NCBI GenBank assembly: GCA_044425815.1
Contig: JAWXVA010000004.1
Span: forward strand, 1-63,985
Length of the DNA stretch: 63,985 nt
Source of the DNA: CAUPWF01 sp044425815
GTDB taxonomy: Bacteria > Bacillota > Clostridia > Lachnospirales > Lachnospiraceae
Reading direction: 5' to 3'
Part shown: positions 18,626 to 26,867 of the stretch, in pieces
Layout: every line of letters begins with the position of its first letter
How positions within the stretch are numbered: position 1 is the stretch's first letter
The notes under the pieces: model-generated
Database searches by the model: none
What the model saw: only the letters and a program-made list of their open reading frames with translations
Told to the model about the DNA's origin: nothing
Program-made: the position numbers and the translations under genes

Positions 18626-19267
18626 ATGAATAAGAATCCATATGATATACTAGGGGTATCACAAAATGCATCAAAAGATGAAGTGAAAAAAGCATATAGA
18701 GATTTAAGCAGAAAGTACCATCCTGATGCGAATGTGAACAATCCATTAGCGGATTTAGCGGAAGAAAAATTCAAGGAAGTACAAGAGGCTTATGATTGTA
18801 TTATGAATCAGCAAGGCAATGGAAGCTATAGTAATAACAATGGATATAACGGTGGATATAGCAATCAATATTCATCAAATAACAGCCAAAATCCGCAGAT
18901 GCAAGCAGTATATAATTATATAAATGCTAGACATTATAGAGAAGCTCTAAACTTGCTAAATACAATAACAGATAGAAATGCGCAGTGGTATTATGCAAGT
19001 GGATTTGCAAATGCAGGAGTTGGCAATAATGTCGTAGCGAAAGAACATGCGGCACAAGCAGTGAATCTAGAGCCTAATAATGTGCAGTATCGCCAACTTT
19101 TGAATAAACTTGAGTGGAATAGCAAAAGGTATCAAAGTAGCCCATTTGGAAGCGGATATGGAAACCAAAGTAAGAATATGTGTATTACAGGGAATGTATG
19201 CTGTGATTTATGGATGTTAGATACTCTGTGTGAGTGTATGGGAGGAGATATTTGCGCATGCCTGTAG
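18626..19267 (+). CDS. J-domain (DnaJ-like) protein
   Basis: A 213-aa co-chaperone-like protein. The N-terminal J domain (residues ~4-66) has the DILGVSQNAS opening and the essential HPD motif in RKYHPDAN, which stimulates DnaK-type ATPases. A Gly/Asn/Ser/Tyr-rich linker follows (~68-92), then a TPR-like helical region (~95-170: YINARHYREALNLLN, VNLEPNNVQYRQLL). The last 25 residues are unusually Cys-rich (CITGNVCCDLW, CECMGGDICACL) and could bind metal. It lacks the DnaJ zinc fingers and C-terminal domains, so it is not DnaJ itself. Its 3' end overlaps the next gene by 10 bp. Confidence 0.85.
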   Translation: MNKNPYDILGVSQNASKDEVKKAYRDLSRKYHPDANVNNPLADLAEEKFKEVQEAYDCIMNQQGNGSYSNNNGYNGGYSNQYSSNNSQNPQMQAVYNYINARHYREALNLLNTITDRNAQWYYASGFANAGVGNNVVAKEHAAQAVNLEPNNVQYRQLLNKLEWNSKRYQSSPFGSGYGNQSKNMCITGNVCCDLWMLDTLCECMGGDICACL

Positions 19268-19782
19268 ATACAAAACGTCTAGTAGTTACAAGCGTTATAG
19301 TTGCTCTTTCAGTAGTGTGCTTGGTACTTGGGAATATAATTGAAACAAATACATTATTCTTGGTATCTCTTGCGTCGTATTTTTTGGGATTTATCATTCG
19401 TGCATTTGGTAGTAAGATAGGGATGATGGGATATGTAGCGACGGCCATTCTAGGAGCCATACTTGTTCCAAATAAATTCTACGTAGGAACTTACGTTGGC
19501 TTGGGTTTTTATATAGTGTTTGTTGAAATACTATCCAAACGATTTGTGAGAATAGCTCACAGGCGTCAAGTGGAATTGTATTTCTGGGCAATGAAATATT
19601 TTGTGTTTAATACTATGTTTATTCCAACACTTTTTTTGTTTTCAGAATTACTAGTGGGAATGAAATTAGAGAGAATTGGATTTGTGGTAATTATAGTGAT
19701 GGGGCAAATAGGGTTGTTTATTTATGATAGTGCCTACGAATATTTTATGAGGAAGAGTGAGAAATGGAATCGGATAAATTAG
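19258..19782 (+). CDS. Polytopic membrane protein of unknown function
   Basis: A 174-aa membrane protein with about five hydrophobic segments (beginning VTSVIVALSVVCLVLG) and a basic cytoplasmic loop (SKRFVRIAHRRQ). ATG 19258 was chosen because GGAGGAG (19241-19247) precedes it; the longer GTG at 19234 would place the start inside that site. It overlaps the J-domain gene by 10 bp and the GTPase fusion gene by 19 bp, so the three are translationally coupled. I do not recognise a named family. Partnership with the J-domain protein or the ribosome-associated GTPase is suggested only by the gene order. Confidence 0.72.
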   Translation: MPVDTKRLVVTSVIVALSVVCLVLGNIIETNTLFLVSLASYFLGFIIRAFGSKIGMMGYVATAILGAILVPNKFYVGTYVGLGFYIVFVEILSKRFVRIAHRRQVELYFWAMKYFVFNTMFIPTLFLFSELLVGMKLERIGFVVIIVMGQIGLFIYDSAYEYFMRKSEKWNRIN

Positions 19783-22391
19783 TTATTGGAATACTAGCAC
19801 ATGTTGATGCTGGGAAAACAACCTTGGCAGAACGTATGTTATATGATGCGGGAGAAATTCGAAAAATAGGTCGTGTGGATCACAAAGACGCTTTTTTGGA
19901 TACATATGAATTAGAACGAGCTAGAGGAATCACGATTTTCTCGAAACAAGCAGAACTGAAAATGGGAACTGTAAATGTCACATTACTTGATACGCCTGGA
20001 CATGTGGATTTTTCGACAGAGATGGAGCGTACCCTTCGGGTATTAGATTACGCAATTCTTGTGATAAGTGGAGCCGATGGAATACAAGGGCATGTACAGA
20101 CATTGTGGAAATTGTTGGACAATTATCAGGTTCCAACTTTTATTTTTGTGAATAAAATGGATCAACAAAGAACCTCGAAACACTCCATAATCAAAGAATT
20201 ACAAACAAGACTCAGTGATCAATGCGTAGCTTATCAAGACAAGGAAACAGCCACTCAAGAAGCAATGGAAGAAATGTATGAACATTTAGCAATGACAGAT
20301 GAGCATTTGATGGATAAGTTTTTAGAGGTTAACGAATTAAGCGATAAAGATATAAAAACAAGTGTAAGAAAACGAAAAAGTTTCTTTGTTTTCTTTGGGT
20401 CAGCTTTAAGAGGTGATGGGGTAGAAGCACTGATGAAAGGGATAGAACGCTATGCAACCGTCCTGGAATACCCAGAAGAATTTGGAGCGCAGGTTTTTAA
20501 AATAACTAGAGATGAACAAGGAAATAGACTTACCTACCTGAAAGTGACAGGTGGAACACTCAAAGTGAAAATGTCTGTAGGTGATGAAAAAGTAGACCAA
20601 TTGAGAATTTATTCGGGAGTGGGATTTCAAACAGTATCAGAGATGTCAGCAGGATCGATTTGTGCGGTAACAGGATTGAATCAAACCAAGTGTGGGGATG
20701 GATTGGGAAAGGAATTAAATTGGGAACTTCCAATATTAGAACCAGTGTTAACTTATCAGATTCAATTACCTGATGAAGTGAATGTGTATGATATGTATTT
20801 GAAGTTAAATCAATTACAAGAGGAAGACCCGGCGCTTCATATTGTATGGGACAAGTCGGCAAATGAGATTCAAGTCCAAGTTATGGGTGAGATTCAGATT
20901 GAGATTTTGAAAACGATGATTCAAGAACGTTTTGGCGTAGCAGTAGAATTCGGCTCCGAGAGTATTGTGTATAAAGAAAGTATAGAGAATACGGTGGTAG
21001 GAATCGGGCACTTCGAACCTTTAAGACATTATGCAGAAGCACATATTTTGTTAGAACCAGGAGAACGAGGAAGTGGTATTACGGTAGAAGCCAATTGTAG
21101 CGAAGATGATTTGCCTAGAAACTGGCAGAATTTAATTATGACACACTTAGTAGAACGCGCGCATAAAGGGGTCCTAATAGGAGCAGATTTGACAGATGTT
21201 ACATTCACGGTAATCGCAGGGCGAGGACATCTGAAACATACAGAAGGTGGAGATTTTAGACAAGCCACCTATCGTGCAGTGCGTCAAGGATTGATGCAAG
21301 CAGAAAACATAATATTAGAACCTGTCTATGAGTATCGTTTAGAAATACCAACAGAATGTACTGGTAGAGCAATCAACGATATCCAGAAGATGTTTGGAAC
21401 CTTCTCTGAACCGGAAATGGATGGAGATATGACGGTTATCACGGGGAGTGCCCCGGTATCAACTATGCGTGGTTATCAACAAGAAGTGCTTGCGTACACA
21501 AAAGGATTTGGGAGAATTTTCTGTTCGTGGAAAGGTTACGATAAGTGCCATAATCAAAATGAAATCGTAGAACGTAATTCTTATGATCCGGTGAATGATA
21601 TGGATTACCCTGTGGATTCCGTGTTCTGTGCACATGGAGCGGGATATTGCGTTCCTTGGGATAAAGTACACGAAGCGGCGCACGTGGATAATGGATACCG
21701 TATAGAGAAAAAGCAGAGAGATGTGCATGAGCAAAACAACTATACACGCTTCGAAGATCGCTTTATTGATCCGGAAGAATTAGAAGCAATTTTTCGTCGA
21801 ACCTATGGGACGGTACAGAGGGAAAAGAGTAGATATAAGAAAACAAAGAGTGTGAGTGCAGGAAATTATGTAAGCGCAGGGACATATAAAAGTAAGACTG
21901 CTGTTAAAAAAGAACAGTATTTACTGGTTGACGGCTATAATATCGTATTTGCGTGGGAAGATTTGAAAGAATTGGCACAAACCAATATTGAAGGGGCACG
22001 CGGGAAATTACTAGATATCTTATGTAATTACCAAGGATACAAAAAGCAAAAACTTATCGTAGTATTCGATGCATATAAAGTAAAAGGAAATCTGGGAAGT
22101 ATACAGGATTATCATAATATTACTGTTGTGTTTACCAAGGAAGCAGAGACTGCAGATGCTTATATAGAGAAGACGGTCCATCAGATGGGACGAAATTACG
22201 ACGTTACAGTAGCAACTTCCGATGCATTGGAGCAGATGATTATCATGGGGCAAGGGGCGCAACGAATGTCAGCACAAGGCTTGCTAGAAGAAATAATAGA
22301 GGCAAACAGAGAAATTAGAGTAGAACATCTAGCACAGCAAAAAGTAGAAAAATTAAATACGCTTGCAGAGGCGATGCCCAAAGATGTATAA
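19764..22391 (+). CDS. TetM/EF-G-like translation GTPase fused to a Rae1/YacP-type NYN nuclease domain
   Basis: An 875-aa fusion. Residues 1 to about 640 match ribosomal-protection-type GTPases (TetM/TetO class, EF-G fold): G1 AHVDAGKTT, switch-1 RGITI, G3 DTPGH, G4 NKMD, then domains II, III, IV and V. From about residue 717 to the end there is a complete NYN/PIN-like domain: LLVDGYNIVFAWEDLKEL, VVFDAYKVKG, FTKEAETADAYIEK, VATSDALEQ and GQGAQRMSA, closely resembling Rae1 (YacP), an A-site-dependent mRNA endonuclease of Bacillus. The acidic residues expected for metal binding are kept. A Lys/Ser/Tyr-rich linker joins the two. TetM-class proteins dock in the same ribosomal region, so the fusion suggests GTP-controlled delivery of a nuclease to ribosomes. 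Tetracycline resistance is not implied. It overlaps the upstream gene by 19 bp. Confidence 0.88.
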   Translation: MESDKLVIGILAHVDAGKTTLAERMLYDAGEIRKIGRVDHKDAFLDTYELERARGITIFSKQAELKMGTVNVTLLDTPGHVDFSTEMERTLRVLDYAILVISGADGIQGHVQTLWKLLDNYQVPTFIFVNKMDQQRTSKHSIIKELQTRLSDQCVAYQDKETATQEAMEEMYEHLAMTDEHLMDKFLEVNELSDKDIKTSVRKRKSFFVFFGSALRGDGVEALMKGIERYATVLEYPEEFGAQVFKITRDEQGNRLTYLKVTGGTLKVKMSVGDEKVDQLRIYSGVGFQTVSEMSAGSICAVTGLNQTKCGDGLGKELNWELPILEPVLTYQIQLPDEVNVYDMYLKLNQLQEEDPALHIVWDKSANEIQVQVMGEIQIEILKTMIQERFGVAVEFGSESIVYKESIENTVVGIGHFEPLRHYAEAHILLEPGERGSGITVEANCSEDDLPRNWQNLIMTHLVERAHKGVLIGADLTDVTFTVIAGRGHLKHTEGGDFRQATYRAVRQGLMQAENIILEPVYEYRLEIPTECTGRAINDIQKMFGTFSEPEMDGDMTVITGSAPVSTMRGYQQEVLAYTKGFGRIFCSWKGYDKCHNQNEIVERNSYDPVNDMDYPVDSVFCAHGAGYCVPWDKVHEAAHVDNGYRIEKKQRDVHEQNNYTRFEDRFIDPEELEAIFRRTYGTVQREKSRYKKTKSVSAGNYVSAGTYKSKTAVKKEQYLLVDGYNIVFAWEDLKELAQTNIEGARGKLLDILCNYQGYKKQKLIVVFDAYKVKGNLGSIQDYHNITVVFTKEAETADAYIEKTVHQMGRNYDVTVATSDALEQMIIMGQGAQRMSAQGLLEEIIEANREIRVEHLAQQKVEKLNTLAEAMPKDV

Positions 22392-22456
22392 CAACAGAGG
22401 GTTGAATTGATGATTAGCAAAAAAATATAATTAGTTGAAATAGTAGGAGTAAATAA

Positions 22457-23410
22457 ATGAAATATTATGGAGCACCGATGGAAGGTGTGAATACCGCATT
22501 TTATAGAAATGCGCAAAATGAATTATTTGGTGGAGTGGACAAGTTCTACTCCCCATTTCTGGTTCCTAATGATGGAATAAGATTTAAACGAAAGCAATTA
22601 ATGGATATATTACCAGAGCGAAATCAAGGCATTAACTTAATACCACAATTATTAACGAATAAAGTAGATGATTTTGTGCGAGCATCAAAAGAAATACAGG
22701 AGTTAGGATACATAGAGATTAACTTGAATCTCGGATGTCCATCAGGAACTGTGGTTACGAAGAAAAAAGGCTCCGGCTTCTTAGCATATCCAGAGGAATT
22801 AGATGCATTTTTATATGAAATATATTCCCAATGTGATGTAGCCATTTCTATTAAAACAAGATTAGGAATAGCAGAGCCAGAAGAGTTTTACAAGATACTC
22901 GAAATCTATAATAAATATAAAATGCCAGAATTAATCATTCATCCAAGAATTCAAAAAGATATGTACAAATATCCACCTAATATGGATATGTTTAAGAATA
23001 TTCTACAGGAATCGAAAAACCCTATTTGCTATAACGGAGATATATTCACACCAGAAGATGCAAGGGAATTCGCAGCGCTACATCCAGAAATTGATAGCGT
23101 GATGATAGGGAGAGGACTGATAACTAATCCAGCACTAATTCGCGAAATCAAAGAAGGAATGCAATTGCAAAAAGACGAATTTAGAAAGATCCATGATAGA
23201 TTATATAACGACTACCAAGAATATTTGTCTGGGGACACGAACCTTCTATATAGAATGAAAGAGTACTGGTACTATATGAATCATAGCTTTATAGATGGGA
23301 AAAAACACGCCAAAAAGATTCGCAAGACGACGCAGCTATCTACATATAATCAAACAGTAGATGCGTTATTTGCAGAGAAAGAGGTTGGGGGATATTTCAA
23401 TCCCTACTAA
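22457..23410 (+). CDS. tRNA-dihydrouridine synthase family protein
   Basis: A 317-aa flavoenzyme of the Dus family, which uses FMN and NADPH to reduce specific uridines of tRNA. The N terminus YYGAPMEGVNTAFYRN is the FMN-binding entrance; the catalytic Cys lies in NLNLGCPSG; the following KKGSGF loop, IKTRLG, IIHPR and VMIGRGLITNPAL complete the TIM-barrel phosphate-binding elements. Length is typical. It follows the GTPase fusion by 65 bp with its own AGGAG site and may be in the same transcript, so this string has two genes acting on tRNA or ribosomes. The stop codon lies four bases before the nested palindrome at 23415. Confidence 0.9.
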   Translation: MKYYGAPMEGVNTAFYRNAQNELFGGVDKFYSPFLVPNDGIRFKRKQLMDILPERNQGINLIPQLLTNKVDDFVRASKEIQELGYIEINLNLGCPSGTVVTKKKGSGFLAYPEELDAFLYEIYSQCDVAISIKTRLGIAEPEEFYKILEIYNKYKMPELIIHPRIQKDMYKYPPNMDMFKNILQESKNPICYNGDIFTPEDAREFAALHPEIDSVMIGRGLITNPALIREIKEGMQLQKDEFRKIHDRLYNDYQEYLSGDTNLLYRMKEYWYYMNHSFIDGKKHAKKIRKTTQLSTYNQTVDALFAEKEVGGYFNPY

Positions 23411-23473
23411 ATGTTATTCAGCCAAAGTTGTATCTAGGGGCTTGCAAAGCATAATATAAATATCACCATATGC

Positions 23474-23660
23474 GTAAGCTGTTTCCCTAGTTATCGAAAC
23501 TACTAAAACCTGTTATTTTCTTGTTTCGCTTTTTAACAAGCTCAAGCAAAACTCGTGCTAAATTGCGCACTCAAACAGTTGCTTATCGCTTGAAGCTAGA
23601 AACAAGAAAATAACAGGTTTTTACGTGAATTGTTTCTTAATAACTAGGGAAACAGCTTAC
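23474..23660. repeat. Hairpin A of the nested palindrome (copy 1 only)
   Basis: Two perfect stems: 23474-23494 with 23640-23660 (21 bp), and 23505-23527 with 23599-23621 (23 bp), separated by short unpaired bulges. The 71-base loop (23528-23598) carries the motif GCAAAACTCGTGCTA and, further on, CAGTTGCTTATCGCT. The shorter copy at 44723 has no counterpart of this arm. Confidence 0.85.
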
Positions 23661-23709
23661 TACATTGTAGTTGATTCTAACAGCGTTATGACTTGTATTT
23701 CCTTACGAG

Positions 23710-23767
23710 TACAATTGGCTTCATGGGCGAGGTGCGATTTGCGACTTCGCTTTATGAGGCCATTGTA
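23710..23767. repeat. Hairpin B of the nested palindrome
   Basis: TACAATTGGCTTCAT (23710-23724) pairs with ATGAGGCCATTGTA (23754-23767) with one bulge and wobble pairs. The reverse complement is found in copy 2 at about 44986-45040, where compensating differences keep the stem. Confidence 0.7.
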
Positions 23768-23808
23768 TCGATTATCGAGCTTATGCAGGGTCCGAGAACG
23801 TTGATATC

Positions 23809-23992
23809 TGAAAAGTCATATTCCGCTAACAGTGACAATCCACGTTAAGAAGCTGAAATACTACTTGCAACTAATTGAGAGCGGTAAGCAATTGTTTGAA
23901 CGCATAGCGTGAGTTTTGCGTGAGCGAACATATAGATGTTGCAAGTAGTATTTCAGCTTTAGTGGTCACAAGGAGTGGAATATGGCTTTTCA
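23809..23992. repeat. Hairpin C of the nested palindrome
   Basis: The outer arms (TGAAAAGTCATATTCC versus GGAATATGGCTTTTCA) are imperfect; the inner arms 23851-23871 and 23938-23958 are a perfect 21-bp stem (AGCTGAAATACTACTTGC core). The loop, read on the minus strand, contains GCAAAACTCACGCTA and CAATTGCTTACCGCT, nearly the same as the loop of hairpin A although the stems differ. Copy 2 carries the same arm at 44761-44945. Confidence 0.85.
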
Positions 23993-24195
23993 GATTTAAT
24001 TACCTTTATGAATTATGCTTTGCAAGCCCCTAGATACAACTTTGGCTGAATAGTTCTAATAATTTAATAAATTCCTTGTACAATATTGCGTAAAATACAT
24101 AGATAGTGTAGACTGAATTTAGCAAATCTCACAATGTACGCACTATAAAAACAACCGTAGTTGTGAGAAAAAAAGCAGAGAAAATAGGAGGAATT

Positions 24196-25077
24196 ATGAA
24201 GATTACAGAAGGTTACATGCCATATTTAGATTACAAAACTTATTACAGAATCGTAGGAGAATGTACAGGGAATAAAAAACCGATTATTTTATTACATGGT
24301 GGTCCGGGATCGACTCATAATTATTTTGAAACATTAGATTGTATTGCAGAAGATGGAAGAGCAGTAATTATGTATGATCAATTAGGTTGTGGAAATTCAG
24401 CAATTCCATCGAATCCATCACTTTGGACTCAAGAAACATGGATTGATGAATTAATTGCACTTAGAAAACATTTAGGAATCGAAGAGTGTCATATTTTAGG
24501 ACAATCTTGGGGAGGGATGCAACTAATAGCATACCTTTGTGATTATAAACCAGAAGGGGTGAAGAGTGCGATTCTTTCAAGTACGCTACCAGCATCTGAG
24601 ATGTGGGAGAAAGAGCAGAGAAGACATATCACTTATTTACCACAGAAGATGCAAGAAGACATTATCAGAGCAGAAGCGGCAGAAGATTATGATGATCCAG
24701 ACTATTTGGCAGCAGTAGATGCATTTATGGAACGTCACTGCGCAGGCGCAGTAGATGAAAATTCTCCAGAGTGCTTGAGACGACCAAAAGTAGCTGGAAC
24801 AGAAGCGTATATCTATGGTTGGGGACAGACAGAATTTGCACCAAGTGGAACATTAAAAGATTTTGATTATAGATCACAATTAAAAGACATCAAAGAGCCT
24901 TGTTTAGTAGTAAGTGGATTACTAGATTTATGTACACCATGGATTGCGAAATATATGTATGATAATATCCCTAATACAGAATGGGAATTGTTTGAATTTA
25001 GCCGTCATATGTGCTTCGTAGAAGAAAATGAAAAATACGTGAAGATGCTAATAGAATGGTTGAATAAAAACGACTAA
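24196..25077 (+). CDS. Proline iminopeptidase-family alpha/beta hydrolase
   Basis: A 293-aa cytoplasmic serine hydrolase of the S33 family, which releases N-terminal proline or other residues from peptides. The start at ATG 24196 was chosen for the adjacent AGGAGG; the GTG at 24163 lacks a site. Motifs: oxyanion HGGPGSTHNYF, YDQLGCGNS, nucleophile elbow GQSWGG, the acid Asp in SGLLDLCTPW and the catalytic His in FSRHMCF. All match bacterial proline iminopeptidases in order and spacing, though other amide or ester substrates cannot be excluded. It lies just after the nested palindrome and is probably a single gene or in a pair with the Gre-like gene. Confidence 0.87.
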   Translation: MKITEGYMPYLDYKTYYRIVGECTGNKKPIILLHGGPGSTHNYFETLDCIAEDGRAVIMYDQLGCGNSAIPSNPSLWTQETWIDELIALRKHLGIEECHILGQSWGGMQLIAYLCDYKPEGVKSAILSSTLPASEMWEKEQRRHITYLPQKMQEDIIRAEAAEDYDDPDYLAAVDAFMERHCAGAVDENSPECLRRPKVAGTEAYIYGWGQTEFAPSGTLKDFDYRSQLKDIKEPCLVVSGLLDLCTPWIAKYMYDNIPNTEWELFEFSRHMCFVEENEKYVKMLIEWLNKND

Positions 25078-25116
25078 TTTGAAGGGCGTTAGTAAAAAGA
25101 AAATATATTATAATGA

Positions 25117-25635
25117 ATGAAGGTATGTATTAGAGTGAGAGAGCGTTTGACAAAGAGTGATATCGAGAAAATAGAATCTGAGATTGAGTATCGGAAGTTA
25201 GTGGTACGAAAAGAAGCCTTGGAAGATGTGAAGGTAGCGAGAGCACACGGGGACTTAAGTGAGAATTTTGAATATAAAGCAGCAAAGCAGTTTAAGAATC
25301 AAAATGAAAGCCGCATTCGATATTTAGATCGTGTTGTTCGTACGGCAATTGTGATTTCAGATGAATCGCATGAAGATGAAGTGGGACTGAATAAGACAGT
25401 ACAAGTATTGTTTGAAGAGGATGACGAAGTAGAAGAATACAAATTAGTTACATCTATTCGAGGAGATTCGAATGCCAATCGCATTAGCATCGAGTCACCA
25501 CTTGGTAAGGCGATCCGTGGACATAGAGTTGGTGATAGGATCTATGTGGAAATCAATACTACAACAGGATATTATGTGACGATTCAATCCATTGGTGAAA
25601 CGAATGACGATTCAGATGCTTTGAGAAAATTTTAA
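25117..25635 (+). CDS. GreA/GreB-family transcription elongation factor
   Basis: A 172-aa protein with the Gre architecture: an N-terminal antiparallel coiled coil (residues ~10-75) ending at the conserved tip region ARAHGDLSENFEYKAAK, whose acidic residues (D and E) reach the RNA polymerase active site and promote cleavage of backtracked RNA, and a C-terminal FKBP-like domain (ISIESPLGKAIRGHRVGD). The true start is uncertain: ATG 25117 has no good ribosome binding site, while GTG 25135 lies about 11 bases after GAAGG and gives a more usual N terminus. It may be a second Gre factor beside a main GreA elsewhere. Confidence 0.85.
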   Translation: MKVCIRVRERLTKSDIEKIESEIEYRKLVVRKEALEDVKVARAHGDLSENFEYKAAKQFKNQNESRIRYLDRVVRTAIVISDESHEDEVGLNKTVQVLFEEDDEVEEYKLVTSIRGDSNANRISIESPLGKAIRGHRVGDRIYVEINTTTGYYVTIQSIGETNDDSDALRKF

Positions 25636-25639
25636 AATA

Positions 25640-25680
25640 GAAACCCCGTTTAGCAGTTTGTCTGCAAGGGGGTTTCTTTT
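25640..25680 (+). terminator. Terminator after the Gre-like gene
   Basis: GAAACCCC (25640-25647) pairs with GGGGTTTC (25669-25676), with an inner GCAG/CTGC stem, followed by TTTT. Confidence 0.85.
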
Positions 25681-25714
25681 CAAGTGAAATGAAGAGAAGA
25701 GGGAGGAAAGAAAG

Positions 25715-26740
25715 ATGATAAGATTTGAAAATGATTATGGTGAAGGTGCATATCCAGCAATATTAGAAAAATTATTAGAGACTAATATGGTACAGACAGT
25801 GGGGTACGGAGAAGATGAGTATTGCGCAGAAGCAAAGAAATTAATCAAAGACCTTTGTGGAAATCAAGAGATAGATGTGCATTTCTTAGTAGGGGGAACA
25901 CAGACAAATACCACAGTAATTGCTTCCATCCTTAAGACGTATCAAGGGGTATTAAGTGCAGATTCAGGGCATATTAATGTTCACGAAACAGGAGCGATAG
26001 AAGCAACGGGTCACAAAGTATTAGTTATGCCAGCTACAAAAGGGAAAATAAGTGCGGAGCAAGTACGTGCTGCATATGAAGCGCATGAAAATGATGTGAC
26101 AAAAGAACATATTGTACAACCAGGAATGGTATATATTTCAAATCCTACAGAATATGGAACTTTATATAGTAAAGCAGAATTAGAAGCGATGAGTGCTACT
26201 TGTCGGGAATTAGGTTTGCCATTATTCTTAGATGGAGCTCGACTTGGTTATGGTTTAATGGCAGAAGGTTATGATGTGACGATGGAAGACATTACAAGAT
26301 TGTGTGATGTATTCTATATCGGAGGCACAAAAGTAGGGGCTTTATTTGGAGAAGCAGTTGTAATAACGAATCCATTGTTGAAGAGAGATTTTCGCTATCA
26401 TATCAAACAAAAAGGTGGAATGTTAGCAAAAGGAAGATTGCTAGGTATACAGTTCCAAGTACTATTCCAAGATGGAGCATACTTTAAAATTGCGAAAGAA
26501 GCAGACCGATTAGCAAGCAAATTGGCAAAAGCATTCAAAGAAAAAGGGTATAAGATGCTATTTGAATCGATTACGAATCAACAGTTTGTGATTATGACCA
26601 ATGAAGATATCACAAGATTAAGAGAAAAATATTCATTTAGCTACTGGGAAAAAATCGATGAAGAGCATGCGGCGGTTCGTTTCTGCACAAGCTGGGCAAC
26701 AAAAGAAGAAGATGTGGATGCGTTGATAGGGGATTTATAA
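25715..26740 (+). CDS. ltaE: Low-specificity L-threonine aldolase-type PLP enzyme
   Basis: A 341-aa pyridoxal-phosphate enzyme (Beta_elim_lyase family) that cleaves threonine or allo-threonine to glycine and acetaldehyde. It opens with the family FENDYGEGAYPAIL segment. Visible elements are VGGTQTNTT (cofactor phosphate), HINVHETGAIEATGHK, the Asp-Arg pair in FLDGARLGYG and the Schiff-base Lys in YIGGTKVGALFGE. Length and order are normal. It has an AGGGAGG site and its own terminators on both sides. The serine dehydratase genes that follow on the other strand also handle hydroxy amino acids. Confidence 0.87.
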   Translation: MIRFENDYGEGAYPAILEKLLETNMVQTVGYGEDEYCAEAKKLIKDLCGNQEIDVHFLVGGTQTNTTVIASILKTYQGVLSADSGHINVHETGAIEATGHKVLVMPATKGKISAEQVRAAYEAHENDVTKEHIVQPGMVYISNPTEYGTLYSKAELEAMSATCRELGLPLFLDGARLGYGLMAEGYDVTMEDITRLCDVFYIGGTKVGALFGEAVVITNPLLKRDFRYHIKQKGGMLAKGRLLGIQFQVLFQDGAYFKIAKEADRLASKLAKAFKEKGYKMLFESITNQQFVIMTNEDITRLREKYSFSYWEKIDEEHAAVRFCTSWATKEEDVDALIGDL

Positions 26741-26757
26741 AAATCCCCTATATTTTG
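26726..26757 (+). terminator. Terminator overlapping the aldolase stop codon
   Basis: ATAGGGGAT (26726-26734) pairs perfectly with ATCCCCTAT (26743-26751), then ATTTTG. The left arm lies inside the last codons of the aldolase gene. Confidence 0.7.
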
Positions 26758-26867
26758 AAGTGAAGTGATGACTATTGGAATAGATATAATCACTAAATAT
26801 AAATAAATTATTTTTTATTAATATCACCTCAAATATAGTGTACCCTAAAAAATAGGGGTAAACCAAG

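Larger units (their letters stand above)
23415..24052. repeat. 638-bp gene-free nested palindromic element, copy 1
   Basis: The ends are perfect 41-bp inverted repeats (23415-23455 and 24012-24052, beginning TATTCAGCCAAAG). They enclose three further hairpins: A (23474-23660), B (23710-23767) and C (23809-23992). No open reading frame of note lies inside. The whole could fold as one large cloverleaf in RNA or extruded DNA. It begins four bases after the stop codon of the Dus gene. A shorter copy in reverse orientation lies at 44723-45081 and shares hairpins B and C and the terminal TATTCAGC. It resembles a miniature inverted-repeat (MITE-like) element lacking a transposase, but hairpin nesting of this kind is unusual. 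No clear target-site duplication is visible. Confidence 0.85.

Noticed and set aside
19764..21680. Tetracycline resistance gene of TetM type
   Set aside because: The GTPase half is of that class, but the protein is 875 aa with a nuclease fusion, sits in a housekeeping gene string and has no regulatory leader peptide or mobile context. Resistance is not supported.
23415..24052. CRISPR array or retron in the large palindromic region
   Set aside because: Repeats are inverted and nested, not evenly spaced direct repeats, and no cas gene or reverse transcriptase is near either copy.
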